NCBI GenBank assembly: GCA_947502495.1
Contig: CANNAC010000002.1
Span: forward strand, 310,001-374,000
Reading direction: 5' to 3'
Origin: an uncultured Flavobacteriaceae bacterium
GTDB taxonomy: Bacteria; Bacteroidota; Bacteroidia; Flavobacteriales; Flavobacteriaceae
DNA length: 64,000 nt
The notes under the pieces are model-generated. The model did not search any database and was not told where the DNA came from. It saw only the letters and a list, made by a program, of their open reading frames with translations. Both the position numbers and the translations under genes were made by a program. Shown here piece after piece: positions 42,589 through 51,157 of this stretch (positions within the stretch are counted from its first letter, which is position 1; each line of letters opens with the position of its first letter).

Positions 42589-44037
42589 ATGAGTAAATAT
42601 ACAGAAGACGATCTAAGAGAAGAACTTAAAACCAAGGAATACGAATATGGTTTTTTTACAGATATTGAATCTGAAACATTTCCTATTGGATTAAATGAAG
42701 ATATTGTGCGTGCTATTTCTAAAAAGAAAGACGAGCCACAATGGATGACAGATTGGAGACTAGAAGCATTCAAGGTTTGGAAAGAAATGGAAGAACCAGA
42801 CTGGGCAAATGTAAATTATACAAAACCAGATTTTCAAGCAATAGCATACTACTCTGCTCCCGTAGCTGTAGATCCTAATAAAACATTAGACGATGTAGAT
42901 CCAGATCTATTAGCGATGTATAAAAAGTTAGGAATCTCTGTGGACGAGCAAAAGAAAATGAACAATGTCGCAATGGATATTGTTGTAGATTCTGTTTCGG
43001 TTGCAACAACTTTCAAAAAAACATTAGCAGAAAAAGGTATTATTTTTATGCCAATTTCGGAAGCAATTCAAGAACATCCAGAACTAGTAAGAAAATATAT
43101 TGGTACTATTGTTCCTACAACCGACAACTTTTATGCTGCTTTAAATTCGGCAGTATTTAGTGATGGTTCTTTTTGCTATATCCCAAAAGGCGTAAAATGC
43201 CCAATGGAATTGTCTACTTATTTCAGAATCAACCAAGGAGGAACAGGACAATTTGAACGCACTTTATTGGTTGCAGACGAAGGTAGTTATGTATCGTATC
43301 TAGAAGGTTGTACTGCGCCAAGTCGTGATGAAAATCAATTACACGCAGCCGTTGTAGAGCTTATTGCTTTAGACGATGCAGAAATCAAATACTCTACAGT
43401 ACAAAACTGGTATCCTGGAAATGATAAAGGTGTTGGTGGTGTTTACAACTTTGTAACCAAACGTGGTTTATGCGAGAAAAACGCAAAAATCTCTTGGACA
43501 CAAGTAGAAACAGGATCTGCGGTAACCTGGAAATATCCTTCCTGTATTTTAAAAGGAGATAATTCGGTTGGAGAATTTTATTCTATTGCGGTAACTAATA
43601 ACTATCAGCAAGCAGATACAGGAACCAAAATGATTCACTTAGGAAAGAATACCAAGTCGACTATTATCTCTAAAGGTATTTCGGCTGGTAAATCACAAAA
43701 CTCCTACAGAGGCTTAGTACATGTAAGCGCTCGTGCCGAAAACGCACGTAACTTTAGCCAATGTGATAGTTTATTAATGGGGAATGCATGTGGTGCACAC
43801 ACATTTCCATACATTGAAGCAAAAAACAAAACAGCACAAATAGAACACGAAGCGACGACAAGTAAAATTGGAGAAGATCAAATTTTCTATTGTAACCAAC
43901 GTGGTATTGATACCGAAAAAGCCATTGCATTAATTGTAAACGGTTTTAGTAAAGATGTATTAAATAAATTACCAATGGAATTTGCTGTAGAAGCACAAAA
44001 ACTTTTAGAAATTTCTCTAGAAGGAAGTGTAGGTTAA
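42589..44037 (+). CDS. sufB: Fe-S cluster scaffold subunit SufB
   Basis: 482 residues. SufB hallmarks: [85 protein letters not shown] and [23 protein letters not shown]. With SufC and SufD it forms the cytoplasmic scaffold on which clusters are built. Followed by a REP-like element and an inserted lipoprotein gene. Confidence 0.97.
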   Translation: MSKYTEDDLREELKTKEYEYGFFTDIESETFPIGLNEDIVRAISKKKDEPQWMTDWRLEAFKVWKEMEEPDWANVNYTKPDFQAIAYYSAPVAVDPNKTLDDVDPDLLAMYKKLGISVDEQKKMNNVAMDIVVDSVSVATTFKKTLAEKGIIFMPISEAIQEHPELVRKYIGTIVPTTDNFYAALNSAVFSDGSFCYIPKGVKCPMELSTYFRINQGGTGQFERTLLVADEGSYVSYLEGCTAPSRDENQLHAAVVELIALDDAEIKYSTVQNWYPGNDKGVGGVYNFVTKRGLCEKNAKISWTQVETGSAVTWKYPSCILKGDNSVGEFYSIAVTNNYQQADTGTKMIHLGKNTKSTIISKGISAGKSQNSYRGLVHVSARAENARNFSQCDSLLMGNACGAHTFPYIEAKNKTAQIEHEATTSKIGEDQIFYCNQRGIDTEKAIALIVNGFSKDVLNKLPMEFAVEAQKLLEISLEGSVG

Positions 44038-44054
44038 ATAAATTTTAATACCAT

Positions 44055-44081
44055 GTTACACCGAGTTTGACGAAGTGTAAC
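44055..44081. repeat. REP-like element, ACACYGAG...CGAAGTGT family, copy 2
   Basis: GTTACAC (44055-44061), CGAGTTTGACGAA, GTGTAAC (44075-44081). It matches copy 1 at 18631-18655 read on the opposite strand, with a few mismatches. Located between sufB and the following lipoprotein gene. Confidence 0.6.
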
Positions 44082-44138
44082 CAATAATAAAACCATGTTT
44101 AATTAAAATGAGATTTCCGTTTGCACGGAAAAATAATT

Positions 44139-44555
44139 ATGAAAAAATTAGTATTCTTATTAGCATTAGCGGTAGCATTTACAAGTTGTAAAAACGACGC
44201 AAAAAAAGAAAACACAGAAACTACCGAAACAGAAGACGGTAGAACAGCAAAACAAAAGGATGGCTTAACCTTACTTATAGGAGAGTTTGTATATTATGCA
44301 GATGCTGCAGTATTACAAACCAAAAACCAGATTTATGGTGTTATCTTAAACGATAAGGTTACAGAAATAAACAAACAAGCCAAAGCTTTTAAAAAAGAAG
44401 ATACAGACTTCGTAATGATAGAAGTTAGAGGCGAAATTAAACCAAAACCAGAAGGAGAAGAAGGTTGGGATAATCAAGTAGATATTAAAGAAATACTAAA
44501 TATTTCTGCTATCGATACGCAAGCAGAAAACGTTGTAAAATTAGGTACAAAATAA
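44139..44555 (+). CDS. NlpE-like (OB-fold) lipoprotein inside the suf cluster
   Basis: 138 residues; lipobox ends in AFTSC. After an acidic/Thr linker the segment [32 protein letters not shown]...[20 protein letters not shown] resembles the C-terminal OB domain of NlpE (the 'Y-ADAA' and 'V-xxxGxh' pattern). This is my reading, not a confirmed family hit. It is 2 bp before sufC, so an envelope lipoprotein is co-transcribed with cytosolic Fe-S scaffold genes. ATG 44139 ([11 protein letters not shown]) is preferred over the upstream TTG. Confidence 0.82.
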   Translation: MKKLVFLLALAVAFTSCKNDAKKENTETTETEDGRTAKQKDGLTLLIGEFVYYADAAVLQTKNQIYGVILNDKVTEINKQAKAFKKEDTDFVMIEVRGEIKPKPEGEEGWDNQVDIKEILNISAIDTQAENVVKLGTK

Positions 44556-44557
44556 TT

Positions 44558-45310
44558 ATGTTAAAAATTAACAACTTACACGCAAGTGTAGAAGACAAGT
44601 CTATTTTAAAAGGAATTAATCTAGAAGTAAAAGCAGGAGAAGTACACGCTATCATGGGACCAAATGGTTCTGGTAAAAGTACTTTAGCTTCTGTAATTGC
44701 AGGAAAAGAAGAATATGAAGTTACCGATGGAAACATCCTTTTATATGGTGAAGATATCGAAGAACTTGCAGCAGAAGAACGCGCACACAAAGGTGTTTTT
44801 CTTTCTTTTCAATATCCTGTAGAAATTCCTGGAGTTTCTGTAACCAACTTTATAAAAACTGCTATCAACGCAAATCGTAAAGCAAAAGGTTTAGAAGACA
44901 TGCCAGCAAAAGACATGTTAAAAATGATTCGTGAGAAATCAGAATTATTAGAAATAGATAGAAAATTCTTATCGAGATCTTTAAACCAAGGTTTTTCTGG
45001 TGGAGAGAAAAAACGTAACGAGATTTTTCAAATGGCGATGCTAGAACCTAAACTTGCTATTCTGGATGAAACAGATTCTGGTTTAGATATTGATGCATTA
45101 CGTATTGTTGCAAATGGTGTAAACAAGTTAAAAAGCAAAGACAATGCTGTAATTTTAATTACGCATTACCAACGTTTATTAGACTATATCAAGCCAGACT
45201 TTGTACACGTTTTATACAATGGTAGAATTGTAAAATCGGGAACTGCAGCTCTAGCACATGAGTTAGAAGAAAAAGGGTACGATTGGATTAAAGAAGAAGT
45301 GAACGCATAA
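44558..45310 (+). CDS. sufC: Fe-S cluster assembly ATPase SufC
   Basis: 250 residues. ABC ATPase with Walker [10 protein letters not shown], the SufC-specific [15 protein letters not shown]-loop segment, signature [14 protein letters not shown], Walker [18 protein letters not shown] and the H-loop ITHYQR. It powers cluster assembly on SufBD. Separated from sufD by 147 bp of structured sequence. Confidence 0.97.
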   Translation: MLKINNLHASVEDKSILKGINLEVKAGEVHAIMGPNGSGKSTLASVIAGKEEYEVTDGNILLYGEDIEELAAEERAHKGVFLSFQYPVEIPGVSVTNFIKTAINANRKAKGLEDMPAKDMLKMIREKSELLEIDRKFLSRSLNQGFSGGEKKRNEIFQMAMLEPKLAILDETDSGLDIDALRIVANGVNKLKSKDNAVILITHYQRLLDYIKPDFVHVLYNGRIVKSGTAALAHELEEKGYDWIKEEVNA

Positions 45311-45313
45311 ACT

Positions 45314-45417
45314 AGTAAGCAGTGATCACATTACAGTAAAGCAGTTGCTTACTCCAATGTGATCACTCTAATACTTAAAAAAGTAGTCAAATAACAGCAT
45401 ACAGTTTGCATTGGAGT
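45314..45417 (+). promoter_or_regulatory. Interleaved inverted repeats in the sufC-sufD spacer
   Basis: A = AGTAAGC (45314-45320) pairs with A' (45347-45353). B = AGTGATCACATT (45321-45332) pairs with B' (45356-45367). The order A-B-A'-B' is that of a pseudoknot or of two exclusive hairpins. ACTCCAATG (45351-45359), which overlaps A' and B', can also pair with CATTGGAGT (45409-45417). No T-run follows. It may be a regulatory RNA switch or a decayed CAGT-rich repeat. Confidence 0.4.
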
Positions 45418-45457
45418 GAACTGAAGACTGAAAACGGATTACTGAAGACTTATAATA

Positions 45458-46771
45458 ATGGATTTAAAAGAAAAATTAGTTTCCTCATTTTTAGCTTTCG
45501 AAAATCATGCAGACTTAGATGGTCCTATACATGATATTCGTACCGAAGCCATAAAGACTTTTGAAACGGAAGGATTTCCTTCTAAAAAAGAAGAAGCTTG
45601 GAAATATACATCGTTAAACAGTATTTTAAAACACGACTATAGTGTTTTTCCAAAACAAGAAAACGCCATAGAATATAGTGATGTTAAAAAGTATTTTATC
45701 AATGATATAGATACTTATAACATTGTATTTATTGATGGTAAATTTGCTTCACACTTATCGCAAACTACACATGACGGACTAGACGTTTGTTTAATGTCTG
45801 CTGCTTTAACGAAACCAAAATACCGTTTAATTATAGAAAACTATTTTAATAAAGTAGCTACAAAAGATAGCATCACTTCATTAAATACGGCATTTACACA
45901 AGAAGGAGCATATATTCATATTCCTAAAAATACATTGGTAAATAAGCCAATTCAAATTATACATTTCTCTACAGGTAGCGAAGTTGCTTTAATGCAACAA
46001 CCGCGTAACTTAATTGTTGTAGACGAAAATTCGCATGTTCAAATTATTGAGCGTCACCAAAGTTTAACAGACAATCCTGTTTTAACCAATAGTGTTACCG
46101 AAATTTTTGGAAACAAACGAGCGATTGTAGATTATTATAAAATTCAAAACGATAACGTAAACGCATCTTTAATAGACAGCACTTTTGTGAATCAAAAACG
46201 CGAAAGCCATATCTCTGTGCATACCTTTAGTTTTGGTGGAAAGTTAACACGTAACAATCTTAACTTTTACCAAAATGGAGAACATATGGATTCTACATTA
46301 AATGGTATCACGATTATTGGCGACAAGCAACACGTAGATCACAACACATTAGTGCATCATATAGAACCAAATTGCGAGAGTCATCAAGACTACAAAGGGA
46401 TCTTTAACGATAGCGCAACTGGAGTTTTTAATGGTAAAGTTGTGGTAAACAAAGAAGCGCAAAAAACCAATGCATTTCAGTCTAATAACAATATTTTATT
46501 AAGCGATAAAGCAACGATTAACTCGAAGCCACAACTAGAAATTTTTGCAGATGATGTAAAATGTTCCCATGGTTGTACTATTGGTCAGTTAGATGATAGC
46601 GCTATGTTTTACTTGCGTTCTCGTGGTATTCCTGAAAAAGAAGCCAAAGCTTTATTGATGTATGCATTTGCGAATAACGTATTAGAATCGGTGAAAATTC
46701 CGGAGCTTAAAAAACGTATCAATAAGCTTATTGCAACTAAATTAGGCGTTAATATTGGTTTTGATTTATAA
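45458..46771 (+). CDS. sufD: Fe-S cluster assembly protein SufD
   Basis: 437 residues. An N-terminal helical region (FPSKKEEAWKYTSLNSIL) precedes the SufB/D beta-helix. The C-terminal signature is FADDVKCSHGCTIGQLDDSAMFYLRSRGIPEKEAKALLMYAF, with the Cys and His that help form the SufBD cluster site. Last gene of the first suf block; the downstream sufS is 3 kb away. Confidence 0.96.
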   Translation: MDLKEKLVSSFLAFENHADLDGPIHDIRTEAIKTFETEGFPSKKEEAWKYTSLNSILKHDYSVFPKQENAIEYSDVKKYFINDIDTYNIVFIDGKFASHLSQTTHDGLDVCLMSAALTKPKYRLIIENYFNKVATKDSITSLNTAFTQEGAYIHIPKNTLVNKPIQIIHFSTGSEVALMQQPRNLIVVDENSHVQIIERHQSLTDNPVLTNSVTEIFGNKRAIVDYYKIQNDNVNASLIDSTFVNQKRESHISVHTFSFGGKLTRNNLNFYQNGEHMDSTLNGITIIGDKQHVDHNTLVHHIEPNCESHQDYKGIFNDSATGVFNGKVVVNKEAQKTNAFQSNNNILLSDKATINSKPQLEIFADDVKCSHGCTIGQLDDSAMFYLRSRGIPEKEAKALLMYAFANNVLESVKIPELKKRINKLIATKLGVNIGFDL

Positions 46772-46780
46772 AATTTTTAT

Positions 46781-46900
46781 TGGAAGCTGTTTCCAGCTTT
46801 ATTCGTGCGTTACTATTTTCAGTTTTGGTACTCATGAATAAAAATTATTTCGGCAGTCGCTCTCTTTGAGGAGCTCCAACAAAGCCTCCATCTGGGCTAA
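46781..46900 (+). ncRNA. Candidate structured RNA in the sufD 3' region (same family as 32461-32565?)
   Basis: Starts TTGGAAGCTGTTTCCAGCTTT and ends GCCTCCATCTGGGCTAA, with CGGCAGTCGCTC and a GGAGCTCC palindrome in between. The two ends match the conserved ends of a recurrent flavobacterial intergenic element (GCTGTTTCC-CGCT ... CCATCxGGGCTA). Like the other candidate, it lies directly after a stop codon in the same orientation as that gene. It then runs into a terminator. Confidence 0.4.
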
Positions 46901-46904
46901 AAAA

Positions 46905-46942
46905 CAAAAAACGGCAAACATTCATATGTTTGCCGTTTTTTG
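46905..46942. terminator. Bidirectional terminator between sufD and the minus-strand block
   Basis: ACGGCAAACAT (46911-46921) pairs perfectly with ATGTTTGCCGT (46926-46936), flanked by A-runs and T-runs on both sides. Confidence 0.85.
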
Positions 46943-46962
46943 TTTCGAGTCATAGATAAGAC

Positions 46963-47142
46963 TCAACTTTTCACCTGCTGATACTTCTGATAAAAATACA
47001 TCGGTATCATTCCAAAATTTAAAAGCAAGAAGCCAATAAAAACAATAACTCCTCTGTAAGGCCAAGTTAAAAACTCAAACATAGCGCCAATACCTAAAAC
47101 AAAAAAAGTAAAAAAGCCAACAACGTAAAATGATTTTTTCAT
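46963..47142 (-). CDS. Small two-helix membrane protein
   Basis: 59 residues from ATG 47142 (MKKSFYVVGFF). Two membrane helices; between them the motif FEFLTWPYRGV. The neighbouring 48896-49324 product has the similar FKIQHWPYAS between its helices, a pattern also known from GldL-type proteins. Function unknown. Last gene of a four-gene minus-strand block headed by a PadR regulator. Confidence 0.7.
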   Translation of the reverse strand: MKKSFYVVGFFTFFVLGIGAMFEFLTWPYRGVIVFIGFLLLNFGMIPMYFYQKYQQVKS

Positions 47143-47212
47143 AGTATTTAGTTTAAGAAAACGGATAAAATTTATGGAATTAAAAAACATAACAGCAGCT
47201 AATTGTCGTTGC

Positions 47213-48868
47213 TTAGTTCTCGGTTTCTTTTTTAAAGAAAATATCTTTTATAGTACCTTCACTATACAAAACCATTCCTACAACATGATCTTCTTCATCT
47301 CTAGTAAAATGATACAGTGTTCTATTGCTATTTCCAAATGCATCTAACTGAACCGGAAGCAAAGGTATGTTTTCATTGTTTTTATAAGATAATTTGAAGA
47401 CATTATCCGCTATAAAAAAGCGATAAGTAACGTCCATTTCTTCCGAAAAATAAGAACCTACAAAATCATTGTTGTTAACCGTTTCAGAAACTATTAATAT
47501 AGCACGTTTAAAATAAAAAGGAGTACCACCAAACATAACAACCATATCATGACTGCTTGCAGGTGTAAAATCATATTTCACATGTTGACTATTTTTTCTA
47601 TGAAATTTATTTTCAGCAAATGGTATTAACGAAGCTGCATTTCTACCAATGGATCCTTCCGATTTTAAGGTGTCATTCTCCACAAATATCCTAATAGTCA
47701 TATCACTATTAATTTCCTTATAATCACTAGTGTATTTATCTAAGGCTACTTGATTAAAAACTGTTTGTTCTTCTTTAACTACCTCGTCGTTATTTTGATC
47801 GGCCAGAAGAATATCCAAAATTTGATAGGCAATTTCTGGTGCATCTATAGATTGTAAATTAGTGAGAACTACAATACCTAATTGCTTTTCAGCAATAGTA
47901 ATTAACTGCGTACGTCCTCCAAAACTATATCCACCATGACTTGCAACTATATTACCTTTATAATTATCTATCATAATACCACGTGCATATTTTGCTTTTT
48001 CACCATTATTTAAAACCTCGGTTGTTTTCAAAAATTGAGACAAAGGTTTAAACTCCAAAATTTGTTCATTTAGCATCTGCATCCAAATGGCCATATCTTG
48101 GATAGAAGATCCCATGCTACCAGCACCATAACTTAATTGATTACTAGAAGAATACACAAATTCATTACTCTGTTTTTGGTAACCAACCGCTTTATTATTA
48201 ATTGTTTTACCATTTTCTACTCGCACAAAAGTAGCATCCATTTGTAACGGATTTAAAATATGCATTTTTAAAAATTCATTTAAATTTTGCCCAGAAATTC
48301 GTTCAATAAGAATTGCTAATAAAGTATAATTAGTATTAGAGTACGCTACTTTTTCACCAGGAAGATTACACAATCCCTTTTGCTTGCACGCTAATTCAAA
48401 CACCGTATTATTATCATAATATGTTTTATCATAATCAAATCCACGCAAAGACATTAGTGCATGGTAATTTCTAATACCACTTGTATGATTCAATAAATGC
48501 TTAATTTGTATAGGTTGTTGATATTCTGGAAACTCAGGTAAATACTTCCTTATATCATCTTCTAACCTAATCTTACCCTCTTTAATTAATACCCAAATAG
48601 CGGAAGCTGTAAATTGTTTTCCTATAGAGGCCAAACTAAAAATAGTAGCATCCGAATTTTTAATGCCATAATCCAGATTAGCCAAACCAAAATCTTTAGC
48701 ATAAATACTTTCATTTCCAGATACAACTTTAACACTTAATCCTGGAGCATCTGCACTTTGATATTTTTCAAGAAGTTGATCAATCTCTGAAGTGTAATTG
48801 TTTTGAGCACTTAAAAAAGCACAAATCAATAAGCAAAAAATAGTAGGATACTGTTTTAAATTTCGCAT
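47213..48868 (-). CDS. Exported serine hydrolase of the beta-lactamase/DD-peptidase (class C) family
   Basis: 551 residues, signal peptide to LSAQ. Penicillin-binding fold with SxxK at S81-IG-K84 (SLASIGKQFTAS), the YSN motif (VAYSNTNYTLL) and an HGGYSFGG segment in place of KTG. A C-terminal domain of about 190 residues (from about 360) is beta-rich. Members include esterases and D-aminopeptidases, so resistance to beta-lactams cannot be inferred. It lies 27 bp downstream of the PadR-operon membrane gene. Confidence 0.9.
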   Translation of the reverse strand: MRNLKQYPTIFCLLICAFLSAQNNYTSEIDQLLEKYQSADAPGLSVKVVSGNESIYAKDFGLANLDYGIKNSDATIFSLASIGKQFTASAIWVLIKEGKIRLEDDIRKYLPEFPEYQQPIQIKHLLNHTSGIRNYHALMSLRGFDYDKTYYDNNTVFELACKQKGLCNLPGEKVAYSNTNYTLLAILIERISGQNLNEFLKMHILNPLQMDATFVRVENGKTINNKAVGYQKQSNEFVYSSSNQLSYGAGSMGSSIQDMAIWMQMLNEQILEFKPLSQFLKTTEVLNNGEKAKYARGIMIDNYKGNIVASHGGYSFGGRTQLITIAEKQLGIVVLTNLQSIDAPEIAYQILDILLADQNNDEVVKEEQTVFNQVALDKYTSDYKEINSDMTIRIFVENDTLKSEGSIGRNAASLIPFAENKFHRKNSQHVKYDFTPASSHDMVVMFGGTPFYFKRAILIVSETVNNNDFVGSYFSEEMDVTYRFFIADNVFKLSYKNNENIPLLPVQLDAFGNSNRTLYHFTRDEEDHVVGMVLYSEGTIKDIFFKKETEN

Positions 48869-48895
48869 TTCTTATAATTTGGAATTGTTTTTAGT

Positions 48896-49324
48896 CTAAG
48901 AAAATTTATAAATAGATCTTTTATATTTCGCATAAAACAACACAGGAAGCACACCTAAAACAAACGTTAATATCGCTCCAACCAACATAGCACTTGCATA
49001 AGGCCAATGTTGGATTTTAAACAACATACCTAACACTAACAGCGCTATCATAGTAAACCCGAGTGCTATTTTAAGCTTATTTAACAATGCTCTTTCTTTA
49101 TTAAACTTCTGCATATTGGTTTCTAATTGCAGGTTTTGAAAACTAGCGTAGCCACCAAATTTTTGTAAAGCTTCTTGATACAATGCGTTAAAATCATGAG
49201 AATCTTGACTTTCTATATAGGTACAAATATGATCTACCAAATCTTCTCTTAAGCTTTCCGATTGTACACCATAAAGCTTCAAACTCTTCTCTATAAAGTC
49301 AATATGTTTTTCTTCTATTTGCAT
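48896..49324 (-). CDS. PadR-associated membrane protein (HAAS-like N-terminus)
   Basis: 142 residues. The N-terminal ~65 residues form a helical domain (EEKHIDFIEKSLKLYGV...LREDLVDHICTYIES) like those attached to PadR-regulated membrane proteins. Two membrane helices follow, with FKIQHWPYAS between them. Its ATG overlaps the stop of the PadR gene by one base (TAATG), implying translational coupling. Such pairs typically form a small sensor/regulator unit. Confidence 0.82.
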   Translation of the reverse strand: MQIEEKHIDFIEKSLKLYGVQSESLREDLVDHICTYIESQDSHDFNALYQEALQKFGGYASFQNLQLETNMQKFNKERALLNKLKIALGFTMIALLVLGMLFKIQHWPYASAMLVGAILTFVLGVLPVLFYAKYKRSIYKFS

Positions 49325-49659
49325 TATATAATAGGTTTAGGGTTAAAAATTAAATTCAAGGTCTCCATAAAATTATTTATTTCTTGTGTCATTTCTTCTG
49401 CCACCTTTCTGCCTTCCGAAGTGACGGTATAATATTTCCTAACGCGCTTTCCTATATATACCTTTTCGGTTTCCAAAATGCCTTTAGCTTCCAACTTATG
49501 TAGAATAGGATATAATGCGCCTTCCGATATATCGATCTTTCCCGAAGTCAGTTTTTTCACTTCTTGTGTGATCTCATAACCATACATTTTTTCGCTTTCG
49601 CTAATCAGCTTTAAAATGATAGGTTGTAATGTTCCTTTTGTTAATTCTTTGCTATACAT
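49324..49659 (-). CDS. PadR family transcriptional regulator
   Basis: 111 residues. Winged helix of the PadR type: LTKGTLQPIILKLISESEKMYGYEITQEVKKLT...ISEGALYPILHKLEAKGILETEK, with YYTVTSEGRK in the wing. It probably represses its own operon (membrane protein, serine hydrolase, small membrane protein). Divergent from sufS; about 108 bp separate the two starts. Confidence 0.95.
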   Translation of the reverse strand: MYSKELTKGTLQPIILKLISESEKMYGYEITQEVKKLTSGKIDISEGALYPILHKLEAKGILETEKVYIGKRVRKYYTVTSEGRKVAEEMTQEINNFMETLNLIFNPKPII

Positions 49660-49755
49660 ATTTCAAATATACATTTTATTTAAATGCATTGTAATAAAAT
49701 TATAATAAAATTTATCTTTTATATTTTCTTTATACTAGTTTTATGAAACAAAACG

Positions 49756-49763
49756 TAAATTTG
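49756..49763 (+). promoter_or_regulatory. Candidate -7 promoter element (TAAATTTG) of sufS, possibly leaderless
   Basis: A match to TAnnTTTG ending 4 bp before the sufS ATG. If used, transcription would start at or next to the start codon. Confidence 0.4.
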
Positions 49764-49767
49764 TAGC

Positions 49768-50982
49768 ATGTTAGATTTGAAGAAAATAAGAGCCGATTTC
49801 CCGATACTTTCTAGAGAAGTAAATGGTAAACCGTTGGTGTATTTTGACAATGCAGCAACATCACAAACACCACAACAAGTGATAGATGTTATTGTGGATT
49901 ACTATAGTAATTACAATGCCAACATTCATCGTGGTGTACATACATTAAGTCAAGAAGCAACAGATAAATACGAAGCTGCAAGACATACCATTCAAAAACA
50001 TTTCAACGCAGCACATGCGCACGAAATAATTTATACCTCTGGTACCACACACAGTATAAATTTAGTGGCTAGTGGTTTTTCTTCGTTATTACAAAAAGGA
50101 GATGAGATTATTGTTTCTGCTTTAGAACACCATAGTAATATTGTGCCTTGGCAAATGTTATGTGAAAAAACGGGTGCTATTTTAAAGGTCATTCCAATGA
50201 ACCAAGATGGTGAGTTAGTTATGGCTGAATATGATAAACTCCTTAACGAAAACACAAAACTTGTTTTTGTAAATCATATTTCTAACGCTTTAGGAACTAT
50301 AAATCCTATTGAAGAAATCATAGAAAAAGCACATCAAGTTGGCGCTGCAGTTCTAATTGATGGCGCTCAAGCTTGTCCGCATGTAAAACCAGATGTACAA
50401 GCATTAGACGTCGATTTTTATGTGGCATCGGCACATAAAATATGTGGACCAACAGGAGTTGGTATGCTTTACGGAAAAGAAGAATGGTTAAACAAACTTC
50501 CTCCTTATCAAGGTGGTGGCGAAATGATTGCTGAAGTCAGTTTTACAAAAACTACCTACGCAGGATTACCACATAAGTTTGAAGCAGGAACACCAAATAT
50601 TTGTGGTGGGATTGCATTTGGCGCAGCATTAGACTATATGAATGCCATAGGTTTTGATGCCATAGCAAAATATGAACAGGAACTTTTGGAGTATGCTACC
50701 AAAGCACTTTTAGAAATTGAAGGTTTAAAAATTTATGGAACCGCAAAAAACAAAACCTCTGTAGTTTCTTTTAATCTAGAAGGGATTCATCCTTATGATG
50801 TTGGTACCATTCTAGACAAATTAGGAATTGCTGTGAGAACAGGACATCATTGTGCGCAACCTATTATGGATTACTTTAAAATTCCAGGAACCGTTCGTGC
50901 TTCCTTTGCTTTTTACAACACAAAAGAAGAAATTGACACACTAGTTTCTGGAGTAAAGAAAGCGAAAATGATGTTGTCTTAA
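49768..50982 (+). CDS. sufS: Cysteine desulfurase SufS
   Basis: 404 residues; PLP enzyme that takes sulfur from cysteine for Fe-S assembly. Motifs: VYFDNAATSQTPQ, NANIHRGVHTLS, ALEHHSNIVPWQ, LIDGAQACPH, PLP Lys in SAHKICGPTGVG, and the persulfide Cys in RTGHHCAQP. Type II desulfurase. It is separated from sufABCD by a minus-strand block but lies in the same orientation, and its partner sufE is 2.1 kb downstream. Confidence 0.96.
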   Translation: MLDLKKIRADFPILSREVNGKPLVYFDNAATSQTPQQVIDVIVDYYSNYNANIHRGVHTLSQEATDKYEAARHTIQKHFNAAHAHEIIYTSGTTHSINLVASGFSSLLQKGDEIIVSALEHHSNIVPWQMLCEKTGAILKVIPMNQDGELVMAEYDKLLNENTKLVFVNHISNALGTINPIEEIIEKAHQVGAAVLIDGAQACPHVKPDVQALDVDFYVASAHKICGPTGVGMLYGKEEWLNKLPPYQGGGEMIAEVSFTKTTYAGLPHKFEAGTPNICGGIAFGAALDYMNAIGFDAIAKYEQELLEYATKALLEIEGLKIYGTAKNKTSVVSFNLEGIHPYDVGTILDKLGIAVRTGHHCAQPIMDYFKIPGTVRASFAFYNTKEEIDTLVSGVKKAKMMLS

Positions 50983-51010
50983 ACTTTAAACTATTATATA
51001 TCAAAACATT

Positions 51011-51036
51011 AAACACCTTTCGAGGTGTTTTTTTTG
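51011..51036 (+). terminator. Terminator of sufS
   Basis: AAACACCT, TTCG loop, AGGTGTTT and further T residues. Confidence 0.85.
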
Positions 51037-51157
51037 TATTTAACAGAAAAAATAAAATTCGTATTTCGTCGAAAAATTAATATTATTACTACCAATAACA
51101 CATCTTATGATATAATTAATTATATATTTAACAAAATTTTAACCTAAAACATGTAGC

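Noticed and set aside
45401-45455. CAGT/GAAGACTG-rich stretch before sufD
   Set aside because: Apart from the listed pairing segments it looks like low-complexity intergenic sequence common in Flavobacteria; no promoter or gene could be supported.
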